This document shows, one piece after another, positions 1-12,300 of a DNA stretch of 64,000 nucleotides. This stretch comes from Orthonyx spaldingii (taxonomy: Eukaryota; Chordata; Aves; Passeriformes; Orthonychidae). Each line of letters begins with the position of its first letter. Position 1 is the stretch's first letter. The position numbers and the translations under genes were made by a program. The stretch spans positions 1,406,151 to 1,470,150 of the forward strand of contig VZTJ01002478.1 of NCBI GenBank assembly GCA_013397795.1. Direction: 5' to 3'. The notes under the pieces are model-generated. The model made no database searches. It saw only the letters and a program-made list of their open reading frames with translations, and was not told the DNA's origin.

Positions 1-840
1 ATTATTCTGTCATAATGGTTTTGTGTATTTAAACATAAAAATCCTCTGTAAATAAGTGAAAGGTTATGAAAAAGAATTTTAGCTTTCCAGTCTGGTTGGT
101 TTTTTTTTGTTTTTTTACTTTGATTTGGAAATGTCACGGTTCACTGCAAGCTCACCAGAGTGAGTTTAATGGATTAGAATATATTATTAAAATGAGACTC
201 CTGGAGAAGTATATTCCACAGATGTGGAATACTGTGAATGGAGGTTAAACTCTGCTGCATTAAAAGGCAGTGTACCACTACTTTTTCTTTCTTGCCTTAC
301 AGGATAACAGGCAGGAGCAGCACTGCAAGTTCATTACAGTGGAAAGTTTTATCTGTTTTCAGTTCTTCTTCATTTATGTTGATACCTCACAAAAGAGCTC
401 TGAAGGAGAAATACATAAAAGCATAACTCTTTCATGTGGTATTATGGACACAAAATGTGCTTTTAAGATTTTTGTAATTTATTTTTGTGATTTTTTGTTT
501 TCTGAAACATTTCTTTTAAGGATTTACTTGATTCAAGGAAATCTCTTTTCATAAACAACTCATTATCTTCTCCTTGCCTCAGGGTATTTCTTTGCCTCCT
601 CTTCCCAACATAAAACAAAAGCTTGTGTTAGCTTGCCCATGATCTATGAAAACCATCTAAAATTGAAAAAATATGGTTTTAATTGGACAGATCTTTGTTT
701 TCTTTTAACAGCATCTTGGCACCTGTGATTAGTGATGTTACATGTAGCTTGAGAACAGCTCATTCTCTGAAAACAGTGTAGAAGGTACACCAATTGGAAG
801 GGTGTCAACAGCCCTCAAACTCCAGTTGCTGCTTCTTGGA

Positions 841-975
841 GTCATAGAGTAAGCTGAGTTGGAAGAGACTCACAAGGATCATCAACTCCAGCTCCTGGCT
901 CTGCACAGGACAACCCCAAGAATCACATTATGCATCTGAGAGCACTGTCCAAACGCTCCTTGGACTCTATGGAAT
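841..975 (-). mobile_element. CR1 LINE 3' fragment
   Basis: Read on the + strand it starts TCATAGAGTAAGCTGAGTTG, continues with GGAAGAGACTCACAAGGATC, and reaches GAGAGCACTGTCCAAACGCT. This is the familiar reverse complement of a CR1 3' end, so the element is in - orientation. It is 5'-truncated and diverged. Confidence 0.75.
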
Positions 976-2043
976 TATACAGTTTTCTTCCAGCTCTCAC
1001 TGCTAGTGTGGCTATTGGTGCTGCTTTGAGGCCACTGCAGGATGTGCAGCGTATTCCTCTTCACTCAGAGCCCTTCCCAAGCAGAACTCAGGCTAAGTAC
1101 TCCTGTTTTGGCTTTGAATCTATTTTTCTGGCTGAGTGGAATGGTTTGAATGGCAAGCCTAGCCACTGGCTCTAACAGCAGATGTCACTGTTGGCAGCAT
1201 GGTCCTTTGCCGCCTGTGCACAGCAACAGGTAGAGAGAGACTACAGCCACTTACAGGACTCTTCCAAGAAGTAGGGTGTGGGGATCCTCCAGAGAAGGGA
1301 GCAGCAAGGCTGCTGTAGGTATGACAGTACACATGGAGGGGCACAGTGATCATCAGTGATATATCAAAAATTACTATGGGTCTTGGTTTAAGTATAGGGA
1401 GTGAAACCAGATTGAAGCTGTACCTCATTCCGTATATTGAAGATACACTCCACTTTACTTCCTTGGGGTGGAAGGCCTAATTCTGCAATCTAAAAGAAAT
1501 GCCCAAACTTATTGCTTCTGTGTTCCTGGCGTGGGAAGCACACTGCTGCCTAAGAGTATTGTACTTCTTTCACATTTACGTTTGGGAAAAAAGGTGTCAG
1601 TGTTAAGTGATCAGAGAGTTTCTGAACTAGTATTGGAAAACACTATTTTTCTTCTTTATATTAACCCACATACACTTCGATTTGTTTCAATTGCTGAAGG
1701 TGGCGTATTGAGTTGTACAGTCACGTATTAATACTTCTGTAGAAGAACCAAGGTCTTTTATGAGTGATGACATCCACAACACCACTGACAGCTGCAGAGA
1801 CCACAATCTTGAGACAGTTTATCACTTGTTCTGATTGTCTAGCGAGACTAAAGGCAAAGCAGCACTGACTCCAAACATCCAGTCGCCTGCTTGCAGGGGC
1901 ACCTCTGGCCTACAGTTCAAGCAGCCAGTTTGCAGTTCAACAGTTTCTTTGGTTTGGTGTGTTTGAATTACGTAGCAAGCTTTTGTACCCTTTAAAGATG
2001 TGGAGAAATGGGCAAATGGGAATCTCAAGAAGTTCAACAAAAA

Positions 2044-2662
2044 AAAAATGCAAGGTCCTGTACCTGGGGAGGAATAACCTCATGCACCAGTACATGCTCC
2101 AGGCCAAGGTGATCCTTGGTGATACAAGGTGATCGAGGAAGGTGATCCTTGTCCTCTAGTCAGCACTGGTGAGGCCACATCTCCATGCTGGGTCCAATTC
2201 TGGGCTTCCCTGTGCAAGACACCAGCAAAGCACCACACAAGGGTGACTGGAGTACCTCACATATCAGTAAACACTGAGCGAGTGGGACTCTTGAGCCTGG
2301 TGAAGAGAAGGCTCAGTTTTATCTCATGAATGTATGTAAATGCCTGAAGGGAGGATGCAAAGAAGATGGAGCCAGGCCCTTTTCAGTGGTGCTCAGTGAC
2401 AGAATGAGAGGCAATGGGCACAAACTGAGACAAAGGAGTTTCCCTCTGAACATAATGAAACACCTTTTTTCTTTGAGGGTGACCAAGCAGTGGAGTAGGT
2501 TGCCCCGAGAGGCTGGAGAATCTCCATCCTTGGAGATACTAAAAAAATGCCTGGACATGAGCCTGGGCAATCATCTCTAGCTGGCCCTGTGTAATCAGGT
2601 TGAACAGGATGACCTCCAGATGACATCCTTCCAACCTCCATCATCCCATAATCCTGTGATTC
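2044..2662 (+). mobile_element. CR1 LINE 3' fragment (end of ORF2 and 3' UTR), + orientation
   Basis: The opening region AAGGTCCTGTACCTGGGG is followed by the GAGGCCACATCTCCATGCTG and TCCAATTCTGGGCTTCCC stretch that encodes the C-terminal part of the CR1 reverse transcriptase. After this come TTTTCAGTGGTGCTCAGTGA and GTTGCCCCGAGAGGCTGGAG, and a CR1-type end CCTGTGATTC. Many indels and stops break the frame, so it is an old, inactive copy. Confidence 0.85.
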
Positions 2663-5600
2663 CTTTGGTACAAGCATCAACTATAAACCTTTTTCTTTTC
2701 ACCTTTCCAGAACAGCTGGTTATCAGCAACAGCTCTGAAATTTCATACTCCAAGGATTATGCATTATTTAACACTTAAATTTTGCAGACTTTGCCTAGAT
2801 TAATAATATTTTTAATTCTTGTTCAGTGTAATCTTTTTATGCTGTTGGAAGCTGTTTCTTTATTAGTGTGTTTCATTTATGAACACACAAGTACAGCTAA
2901 CTAAAATTTATGCTTTTGTTACATTTTTCCACAAAGAAATTCAAAGGCGAGAACTATTGAAATATTGTCATGTGTCTTATATGTGGACACAAGCATTTCA
3001 TAAAGCATGCTTGACCATATGGAATTGATAACTTTTATACATACTTTACCTGGGAATAAGATTCCCCAAAAAATAATTTTTGTATGAATTATAATGTTTT
3101 CCTTGTGATAAGGAAGCTTATCCCAAGCACTTCTGAGACCACATATTGAAATAATAAAAATGACAAAATTCAGTTCAATAGATTCAGTTCAGGAGCTGAG
3201 TGCACCCCACATCCTATTTCATATAGGTACTTTTTACTCCATCATATCACTTGACATGATTCTTTTTTTGATGTCCACTGAAAAGTGGACATAATAATTC
3301 ATGCTGTGCTCTTCATATAGTTTCAATCCTCCAAAAAGTGCAAACATTTGGATTCTGGGTTTTGGATAACCAGACTAGAATGAAAATTGCCATGGAATGA
3401 TTCATATAATTCAGCAACATCTCTAGCAGTCTAGAAGTACTAAATCTTGGTATTGATGCACCAGTCCCATTTTTTTTCCTATAAATTTGCACAGATTGAT
3501 TTTATTTTTGCAGCATGGTTTTTAGCTTCACTTGGCAATAAGATAGTATTGAAGTTCCTTTGTTGTTGGCTAGGCCAGACATCAAAATACTTTCGATTAA
3601 TGCACAGAAATTGTATTTTTTGAGGGGAAAGAAGAGACGAAAAGTGGGTAAAGGAGAAAAGAAGCACCTTTTTGTTATTAGAGCTTGGCAAGTCCATATT
3701 TCTTTGCATTTAAAATACAATTTTTCGTTTGTTAGAAGAAAGGTTCCCTAAGCCTCTCCATCAGTCAGAGAATTGTTTTTTCTTTTGCAGGTGTTAAATA
3801 CTCTATTAGCCCAGTCTACTTCATTCACTGCACAGTGTTTCTGAAAGTACATGGATGATATAGAGAAGAAATATACTTCAAAATGTTATTGCTAAAACAC
3901 TACTTGTTTCATCTGTTTCCCCCCTTAGATACAACACAGCATATACACCAAGTGCTTTCTTCTGGCTGTGGTGGGCACACTTACTCCTTGCACCAGTAGA
4001 GAGGGACTACTGTTAAAAGCATTAGCTCTGTAAACCTGTGAACTCAAACACTAGTTGACAAAATATCTTAAATACTTGAAGAAATTAACTGGAGCTGTTA
4101 TTGAGAAATTCCTCCATTCTTCCCTTCATGCCAATGAGCAGTAACCCTTTATTGCTGGCTGGCTTCTTCCTTATATGTGGCCAAAAGGGAAGACCAGGCT
4201 CTTGGGAACCTTCTTGGCTAACCAGACATGCTTTGTGGTTTTCCAAAGCCATTAGGCAGCAGTGAAGAGACAGTGTAATTCCACAAATATGACGAAACGT
4301 AGGAAACCTAAATGTGTGCACAGGTAGCAGAAATACACAAACAATACAGTGAGACTGTTACTATGGGAGATGTAATACCAAGACTGCATCAAGAATTTTT
4401 TGGGAATATGTGTCAGACACTAATTTGGACCTCATCAGTCCTAGGGGGTTTGGAACAACAAAAGTTCTCTGTCCTATTTTTTCTTTGTCCGCAGAAATTT
4501 CAGCAGTATGAATCAGACTTAACAGAATTGAATGTTAAGTCAATTTAATGAGCAACTTGGAGCGAGTTTGAGAAGATTTTACCATGAAAAGGTTGCTCAC
4601 ATTTCCATAGTTAACTCGGAGGAAAAGCTCATATCACACCATTCCCATTCTAAAGTTTTCATTTTCTACGTTAAACTTTTAATCAGACTAACAATAATTG
4701 AAAATCTTTCTCTGCACTTACTTTCAGATTTATAGTATGTCTTGACTCAAAACATGTAATTGCTCAGTACTTTCTCCTGTGCATGCCTGAAAGCAAAAAA
4801 AAGAGGCCAAAATTCTGGAAAAAAAAGCTAGTACATAAAGCAGAACCTGATATAGTCTTTTTTCACTGATACTCTGGGAAATCTTTGTAGAACTGTCTGA
4901 GCAGCAAGCTGTCCAATTGGATGTAAGTGAAGAGAACAGGCTTTGGAATAACAAGAAAAGCTGGATGAGCATAAACATTATCTGGCTCCATTGATTCTGC
5001 AGAGCTTCATCATAAATTCAACCAGAAACAATATTATTCAAAGATCTTTTACTCTCAGATGTATACATGCATCAGAAGCTGACAACATTTAAAGCAGCAC
5101 TCCTCCGCCTTTCCTCCCTCATGCGTGTACACAGTTTTTCTTTACAGAACTTTTTAAACACTTTTTAAAACTAAAAATCTCACTGCATAAGGGAGAATTT
5201 TTGGTATGTGCTTTTTTCTTTGAAAACATAGCTGTCAGATAAAATGCCCTGTTGTTATACAAACAAATATTCATAATGCTGAAAATACTGATAATTTTTT
5301 AGAGTTCTACAGTAGCTACATGTGACGGAAGTCAGACTCGCTGTACTTATTTGGTGGTTTAAGTGTTTAAAAAAAACCCAACATAACCAATATATATTTT
5401 CAAACATTTTTGTCAGATGCTTCTAAAAATTAATTCTGTTACTGTACCTCATAATTCAAACTGTACTCAAATTCTGTGTGCAAGCAGTGAAAGTTGAACT
5501 ATGGAGATTTTCAGGGAGACTGCTACAGCTCCTGCTTCAGAGCCATTTGTGGATAGCACAAGTTAGAGCTGTAACAGCTGTACATTTCACCAGGGATGAC

Positions 5601-7792
5601 ACTCTAGTGGATCATCAAACTAAGGGAGTCTCCTATTAGGGAAGGACAAGGTACAAACACACCTTTTTTGATCACAGTCAGTCCAGAAACAGACTTACTG
5701 TGAAAGAAGAAGCAAGCAGAGAGTATCAGGAGATTAACTACATGAGTAAAGACTGGAGTGGGTATGTTTCTTGTTATGTGACAGCATCCAAGTATGTGCC
5801 TTTGAAGATCTCCTTTCTGGATACAGCCATTTCCACACTTTCTGAATTTTCACATAGACATTTTTTCTTCTTCTAGCTGACACAAAATACTTATGATTCT
5901 AATTTCCTTTAGCGCAATCCTTTAACTATGTATTAATTACCACAGGAATTTCTTCAGGCCAGTTAAACATGCATATGCAAAGCAAAAGATAGGAATGATT
6001 AGCTCCTTTTCATTGATTACATCTTGTTATTTATCATACTTTCTGAAAGATACTTAAGTCATAGCTACACTGTTCCATGCTTTTGGACACCTCCTTCATA
6101 TGCACCATTCTGTGTTTTGAATACAGCACACTTACATCTTCTGAACTATGCTGTCTTATGCAATTAAGCCAAACAATCTGTGGTATGCTGTCAGCTGACA
6201 ATGTCAGCACAACATTCTGGGCAGGTTATCAGTCGAGATGCAGGAGGCATACTTGAAGAACCACCTTCAAAAAGCCATATGTCCTCGCTGGCAATATTAA
6301 AGGTCTATTTACATAAATAACACCTACTTTTTCTCCATCTGACTTCAAATACTGTCATGCCTAGTAGTCCTAAACTGGCGTTCTGGACTGTAGACTTTAA
6401 CTATGGATGCAAGCATAATGAAGTACTCAAACAATGGAAAATAGAGCGAGGAAGGGGAGAGCCTAACACCATACAGCAGTTTATACTTCAGTGTAAGCAC
6501 ATCTGTATACAGACACACATGCGCATATATAAAAATTAGACAATTATGCAATGACTTCAGTGTATTTATTTGCAAAATTTAAGAACAACGATTTCCATTT
6601 ATTTGTGCAAATTAAAATATTGATGTCTTCTGATGAGAAGTATTACATTGGTAAAGATGTTTATAAATCAGATCCACATCCATGTGGATCTCACTCTAGC
6701 TGTCTTGGTGGTAACAGAGAGTAGGAACTGAGTATTAATATGACTACCTTCAGAGGAAGCATTAACACAAATGATGTTTCAGTTTTATCTTGGTATTACA
6801 GATTTTCTAATCTTATACTTTCTTTTGTGTGGATTATTTAGGGACTAGGAGAACAGGAGTGCTGCTGTATAACAGGCCTGCTTTTTCAAGATGAAAAAGG
6901 CTGCATTGTTATAAAAGCTCCTGGTTAATGCCAAAGATAAGTAACTGGCAGCTGGTTTCAGAAAGAAAAGTATATCCTGTACAGCTTTTTATCAACTTAC
7001 ATAACAAAATGTCTTATTGATAATCCAAACTGACCTTTAAAAGGGAAAAAAGAAATTCAGCTTATCCTGTCCCACAACTGCCACATGTAGTTTCTCACTG
7101 TAGGATGACACCTATAAACAAATTATAAAATTGAGTAGATTGTTTAAAAGGACACAAATTAAATGCTTAGTAAAAATGGAGATTTTTTTTCCCAATGATC
7201 CACAAGAAAACTGGCCCTTATAAACCAATCAGCTCATTGAAACTTAATATTCTCAATGAAAATAAATGCATCTGTCTCTTTAATAGGCAATGATCCTGTT
7301 GCATTCCCTAAGTGACTCAACTGTTATGGATATTCAGAAGTTAGGACAGCTCAGTTTTTCCCCACTGTTAACTACCAGGACCTTACTTCATGTATGTCAT
7401 TTCACTGCACATTATCTTAATATAACAGACGTCAAAATCTTCAAGAGAGTCTGGAGGAGGGAGGCATATGGGTCATTTGGAGACAAGGCTGCAGAATAAA
7501 ACAAGTGGAATGACTAAACTAATAGAGATCTTATCTGTATCAGATTGGCAATTACCTAAATTAAAATAATATCTTGCTGGTACACTTTTCTATTTAGGAG
7601 CATATCCAACAGTAGGACTTAGCTGTAAATTAGTTACTTCAATGCTTGTCAGATATGTGGCCTCTGAAGTGGAATCCACAAACTTGTTATGCATAGAACA
7701 AGTCCAATACCTAATAAGTGTAAATTGCCTCAGAAGAATAATTCATAGAGCTGAATGCTAGAAAGTTATAATGGAGAAGATAAACAGACTTT

Positions 7793-7822
7793 AAAAAGGA
7801 AAAAAAAGGAAAAAAGGAGAGC
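7793..7822. repeat. A-rich purine tract
   Basis: About 30 nt consist only of A and G, in the pattern of A runs separated by GG. This is low-complexity sequence with no sign of an associated element. Confidence 0.6.
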
Positions 7823-8904
7823 TCTAGGTTTGAGACTTCCTCTCCCAGGAAAATCTTGTTACTTAAAGCCAGTAACTTTAAATGAAAAGAAATAAAACAT
7901 TCTAGGAAACAGGGACTTGAGTTACCTGGGAGTCCTAGTGGCTAAAGTAAAGAGTCATATTCCCCCATAGATGCTCTACTTCTGGTGCCAGATCTTGGGA
8001 ATCAGATACACATGCAAATTAATAGAGCTCATTAAGTTACCTTCTATCAGCTGAACCATGGTAACCAGCCTGGGGTACTCTTCTCCCGTGGCAAATGAGA
8101 GATAAACACTCAGTAACTCACACCTGGTTTCTATACTTAATGCGACTTAGCTGCTTGCCTTGCAGGCCACAACAGTCCAGGGCATGCATGGAGTACACAT
8201 ACTCTTCACTGGTGCTTCTGTTACAAAAACCCCAAACCCAACAAACATACAAAAACATAACCAAAGACACTAAGTTGAGGTACTTCCATAGTTAAAGTAG
8301 GGTTCCCAATTGTATTTAATTTTGAACTCAAATATTTCAAATATCAAGGTCCTTTTTAGGAACCTTTGAGCCTTACTGGAGTTTAGAGAGAGTTCACGAG
8401 AACGTGAAGGGAGGTTAGCGTGACCTGAAGCACTGGGAGGGAGGACTTGACAGCGCCCCGACCCAGGGCACGGAGGCAGCGGCAAAGCTGCCTTTTCCCG
8501 GGGCGCGTTCCCCGCGCTCCCAGGGCCAGGACGTGCCCCGCGACAAAGTCTCCTGCCGCACCCGATGCAGGGCCGCGGCAAGTTCTCAGACAAAGAACGG
8601 GACGCGCCGATGTCCGTCGTGCCGGGGCGCTGCCGTCCCCGCGGGGCGGCGGTGACCGCGGGGCTCCCGGCCCCGCCGGGCTGTGGGACGCGGCCGCAGC
8701 GCCCGTCCCCTCGGGGGGCTGTCTCTCTCCCGCGCCCGCGCCGGCCAAGCCCCCGGGCAAAGCTCGCTGGAAGCAGGCGGGCCCCTCTCGCAGCCTTTCC
8801 CCGCTCCTGCCCGCCGTGCTGCCCTACGCGCTGCCCCGCCGGATGCTTCCCGTGCCGGAGCGGCGGCCGGGGCCCGCCCGGCCCGGCCCGGCGGGCAGCG
8901 CGGC

Positions 8905-8976
8905 CAGGGTTAACCCTGAGGAATGCGGCGGGAGGAATGTGCATGCAGATGAGATGGATGCTAATCTCATGCTAAT
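8905..8976. promoter_or_regulatory. Promoter motif cluster: palindrome, paired GGAATG, paired ATGCTAAT
   Basis: Within 72 bp, about 265-335 bp upstream of the start codon, there is a perfect 14-bp palindrome CAGGGTTAACCCTG (8905-8918). Two GGAATG motifs follow at 8920-8925 and 8934-8939, the core recognised by TEAD factors. Two ATGCTAAT motifs follow at 8958-8965 and 8969-8976, similar to the POU octamer and offset by 11 bp, about one helical turn. A short inverted repeat GAGAT/ATCTC (8951-8955, 8964-8968) lies inside. The motifs are seen directly; factor binding is inference. Confidence 0.5.
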
Positions 8977-9089
8977 GAGCGGCGGCCGCGGCCGCCCGGG
9001 GCTCAGCCGGGCTCCCCGCGCCCAGACGGCAGCTGGGCTCCGCCGGCAGCCCTGACCCGCGGCGGCGCGGGCGAGGCGGCAGCCCGGGC

Positions 9090-9101
9090 ATGGTGGACTG
9101 A
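9090..9101 (+). promoter_or_regulatory. Short upstream ORF (3 codons) in probable 5' UTR
   Basis: ATG GTG GAC TGA lies about 150 nt upstream of the WWC2 start. Its ATG has G at -3 and G at +4, a strong initiation context. It matters only if transcription starts upstream of 9090, which the sequence alone cannot show. Confidence 0.4.
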
Positions 9102-9211
9102 GAGCCGGCCGCGGCACAGGGCTTCCCCGGGCTTCCGCCAGCCCCCGCTCCCGGCCCCTTCCCCGGCCCGGCTCGGGGCTTTTCCCGCTTCCCGTCTTTC
9201 TTTCTGTCCCT

Positions 9212-9247
9212 ATGGAGCAGCTACCCCCGCCGCCCGACCATGCCTAG
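9212..9247 (+). promoter_or_regulatory. Upstream ORF (11 codons) overlapping the WWC2 start codon
   Basis: An ATG at 9212 opens an 11-codon frame, MEQLPPPPDHA. It ends at a TAG (9245-9247) formed by WWC2 codons 2-3 read in another frame. It overlaps the WWC2 start (9240-9242) by 8 nt. Its context is C at -3 and G at +4, so it should be partly bypassed by leaky scanning. Overlapping uORFs generally reduce translation of the main frame. Translation of this one is not shown. Confidence 0.45.
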
Positions 9248-9370
9248 GAAAGCGGGGAGCGGGCAGCTTCCCTTACCCGATGGCTGGGAGGAGGCGAGGG
9301 ATTACGACGGCAAGGTCTTCTACATCGACCACAACACCAAGCAGACCAGCTGGATCGACCCCCGGGACAG
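9240..9370 (+). CDS. WWC2: WWC2 coding exon 1 (N-terminus and first WW domain)
   Basis: The exon encodes residues 1-43 plus two bases of Arg44. It carries the complete first WW domain, with W16 in GWEEARD, the aromatic stretch V26-F27-Y28, His31, and W38 followed by IDP. The start ATG has A at -3 and C at +4, an adequate initiation context, and gives the family N-terminus MPR. The exon lies in a CpG island. The donor follows the bases ACAG and reads GTGGTG, weaker than the GTAAGT/GTGAGT-type donors of the later exons. An in-frame second GT lies 3 nt downstream. The open frame continues past 9370 into the gap, but that part is intron: the WWC2 protein resumes at 44363. Confidence 0.96.
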
Positions 9371-12300
9371 GTGGTGCGCGGGCAGAGAGGCGGCGAGGCC
9401 CGGGCGGNNNNNNNNNNNNNNNNNNNNNNNNNNNNNNNNNNNNNNNNNNNNNNNNNNNNNNNNNNNNNNNNNNNNNNNNNNNNNNNNNNNNNNNNNNNNN
9501 NNNNCCCGCGGACAGCCTTGTTTCTAAGCCCGTGGCGTGAGTTGGTGTTGGGGCGGGGAGGGAGGGAGAAGCCTGTAGAGTTCCTCCCGAGCGGCCGGGA
9601 GTCGCTGGCATTTGGGGAGTTCCCGACAGGTACCGAAGTTGGCGAGTCCCTCACAAACTGGCGGCGCTGGCTCCTCGCCCGCACTCTCCCTCTCCCCCGG
9701 GCGCTGCGGAGCGGGGCCGGCTCCCCCATCCCGGCTGGCGGAGCATCCCGGGGCCGGGCCCTACCGTGTGCCCCGCTCCCCGGAGCGCTGTGCGGGGCTG
9801 CCGGCCGAGGAGACGGGGCTGCCGGAGGCCTCGTGTGCTCGCTAGGCCTCAGCGAGCCCAAATCCGCTCGGCCCCCGCCAGCGGAGCCCGGCGTGTTTGC
9901 TGCCCCTCATGTGGCTGAGCTCTGAAACTCCTGGGGAAGGGCTCCAGCCAGCCAGGAGGTGCCCCGCGCCAAGGCAGGTCTGCCGGCCGGACAGGGATGC
10001 CGGATCTGTGCGTCGGCTTCAGTAACTGTTTTTAATAGCTGGGTCACGGGCGCACGAGATACCTATTGCAAAATGTATGTTTTGTCCGAAGTGGTGCTGG
10101 AAAGTAATTAAATCCCAAAACTTTGTGTGTATTATGAAACACGATGTTGCAATTGAAAACAACGCAGTCTTATTATATTTTTTAAAAAAGCTTTTAAAAG
10201 ACATTATACATTTATGAAACAAGCAGCACTGAATTATAAATGAAGGGCTTGGCTTATATTTCTCAGGTGAAATTAGAAAAGGTAGTTGTGGACGAAGCTT
10301 GCTGGCTGCAAGTTGCAGAGGGAAGTTTTGACGAGCATCATGTGCTGTGTAAGGCCTGCTGCTCAGTCTTACTTGCTATAACAGCAAATTCCAGTAGTGG
10401 CAAACTTCATGCTTAAATTCTTCTGTACTTCACAACATGTTAATTACCTTGTAAATATTAGTGAGGTGATAAGGTATATAGGACAATGTTATTTATTACA
10501 CCTGGCCTCCTTGGGTGGTTTTTTTTTTTTTAATGCAGGCAGTATAAATCTTCTGGCTTTACTGTCTCTAGAAATAGTGGGTATGAAGTTTTGTTTAGTT
10601 TTAGACCTTAAATGTGTGTTTTCGAAGCAGAATAGGAGATAGTATGATTGAGGTAAAGCAAAATGCCATATGGGGTATACTTGTAATACTGCCTCAATGA
10701 GGCACTACTAATTTAATTTTTTTAATACATTCTGTAGTCCTGAAAAGTTCAAGACTATTCATATTTGATGGTAAAACTTGAGTCTTTACTCTCATTAACA
10801 GAGTAGACAGTGACATAACACTTGTGTGTTTGCCATCCTATAGGGATAGGATAAATATTGTTTCATTAATATCTTACAGGTGAAAGGGAAACCAATCCCA
10901 GGACTTCATTTCCTTAGTTCTCATTACAGATTATAAAGACCTTTTTCAGAAGAACAGTGTTTGAAATAATTGTTAACCTGTGTCAGTCATGCAAAACAAA
11001 CAAAAAGGGATTTTGCCCTAGGTACTTAAGAGAATCCATGCTTTAGTGTACATGGCTCAATTGTGAAGCTGAATTGCCTGCACAGAAGAGAGACTGACAA
11101 GCCCATTTGATGTGCAGCTTACAGTATTTGTATTTACAATATCTCTATTTGCAGTCTGTATTTATATTGGTGACCTCTTTTGGAAAAAGTGAAAAGACAT
11201 TCATGAAAGTCTTGTGATGCTTTTGCTTTAGATTCAATTTTATCTTCCACATATTTAGAGAAACCATACAGGACATAATTTGGGCTTGCTGTCAGAAAAA
11301 TTCAAAAGCAGTTTTCCAAGTTTGTCAATACAATAAAGTCTGAATTCATGCTGTTTCTAAAACTTAGATTGTCAAAATGAAGGTAATGGATTCTAAAAAA
11401 TAACTGAATAACTGAAAACACATTGCCTTGTCTGGTGATACTTTAGGACTTCTTTTTTTCCCAGCTATTTTCTCTCATAGAGATCATAAAGTTTTCATGA
11501 TGTACCTGTGGAATACTACAGTACACAGGCTTCTAAAATGTTTCGTTGCTAAAGAAGTGTGAAATAGATAAGTTTTTATGGATAATATTCCTTCTGATGT
11601 TGTTGCACTGCATTTCTTGGATGATTACATAGAAAAGTCATGCTTGATGTTTTAGAATAATTTTTATCCTTTGATTTAGAAGATACAAATACTGGAGACT
11701 AGTGCTGTGAGACATTAGCCACATGTTTGTAAATTGCCAGGTGTATTTGAGCACAGCTAAGAACTTCTTTGTTACTGGTTTAAAATATTCACATCTAGAA
11801 ACAAGAGGACAGTTGAGCCATAAGTGAAAGCTTCTTGGAAAATTGTGTTTGTGGTTGATTTTTGTTTAAAATATTTTTTCTCATGTCCTTTTCTAGACTG
11901 TTGTGATAGTACATGTATTTGATACTGCTTAGATGATGTAGGTCTGTTAATATAATTATAGCTTTGTGTACAGCTGTGGAAAAAAAAAACTTACATCAAC
12001 TTCAAGCTTCGGACTCAGTGTTCAGTTTTGCCCACTTTATTTATCTGAATAATCCCACTGATGTTAGAGAATCTCACATTTTCAAGGGCAATAGTGACTT
12101 AGCTTGTGTTTTAGGAGTGTTGTGGAAGTTCAGGGGATTTTAATGTTTTGCACTGTTCAACACTGATTTTTCTCTCCAAACACTTATTGTTCTGTGCTGA
12201 TATGTTTTGATGGCTGGTGGCCCAAAAGAGAGGGCACTTTAAGATATATAATGAGAAAGAGAAACATAAAAGCAAGAATGTGAGAGTTGTACCATTTTCA

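Larger units (their letters stand above)
1..8400. other. 5' flank of WWC2, no supported gene
   Basis: The flank is AT-rich, with stop codons frequent in all frames. The longest open frames are under 100 codons and resemble no protein I know. Apart from CR1 fragments at 841-975 and 2044-2662 and an A-rich purine tract near 7790, nothing could be assigned. Distal regulatory elements or a noncoding transcript could lie here without being visible. Confidence 0.6.
8440..10000. promoter_or_regulatory. WWC2: CpG island, WWC2 promoter and first exon
   Basis: GC content and CpG density rise sharply at about 8440 and fall again near 10000, against AT-rich DNA on both sides. The island covers the probable transcription start region, the 5' UTR, coding exon 1 and the start of intron 1. 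No TATA box is visible at a sensible place, so a dispersed CpG-island promoter is likely. The exact transcription start cannot be read from sequence. Two overlapping GCGGCCGC octamers lie at 8982-8995, and an Sp1-type GC box is at 9550-9558. Confidence 0.85.

Noticed and set aside
2129..2580. Coding frames within the CR1 copy at 2044-2662
   Set aside because: They are fragments of a degenerate reverse-transcriptase region or antisense shadows, broken by indels.
8270..8944. 224-codon open frame on the - strand upstream of WWC2, and a 202-codon frame on the + strand at 8447-9055
   Set aside because: Both lie in the CpG island, where stop codons are rare because of GC content. The peptides are Arg/Pro/Gly/Ala-rich with no domain, and several overlapping frames on both strands are open at once.
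9240..9527. Reading WWC2 exon 1 straight through into the N gap
   Set aside because: The WWC2 protein leaves this frame at 9370 and resumes exactly in phase at 44363. The extension crosses unknown bases.
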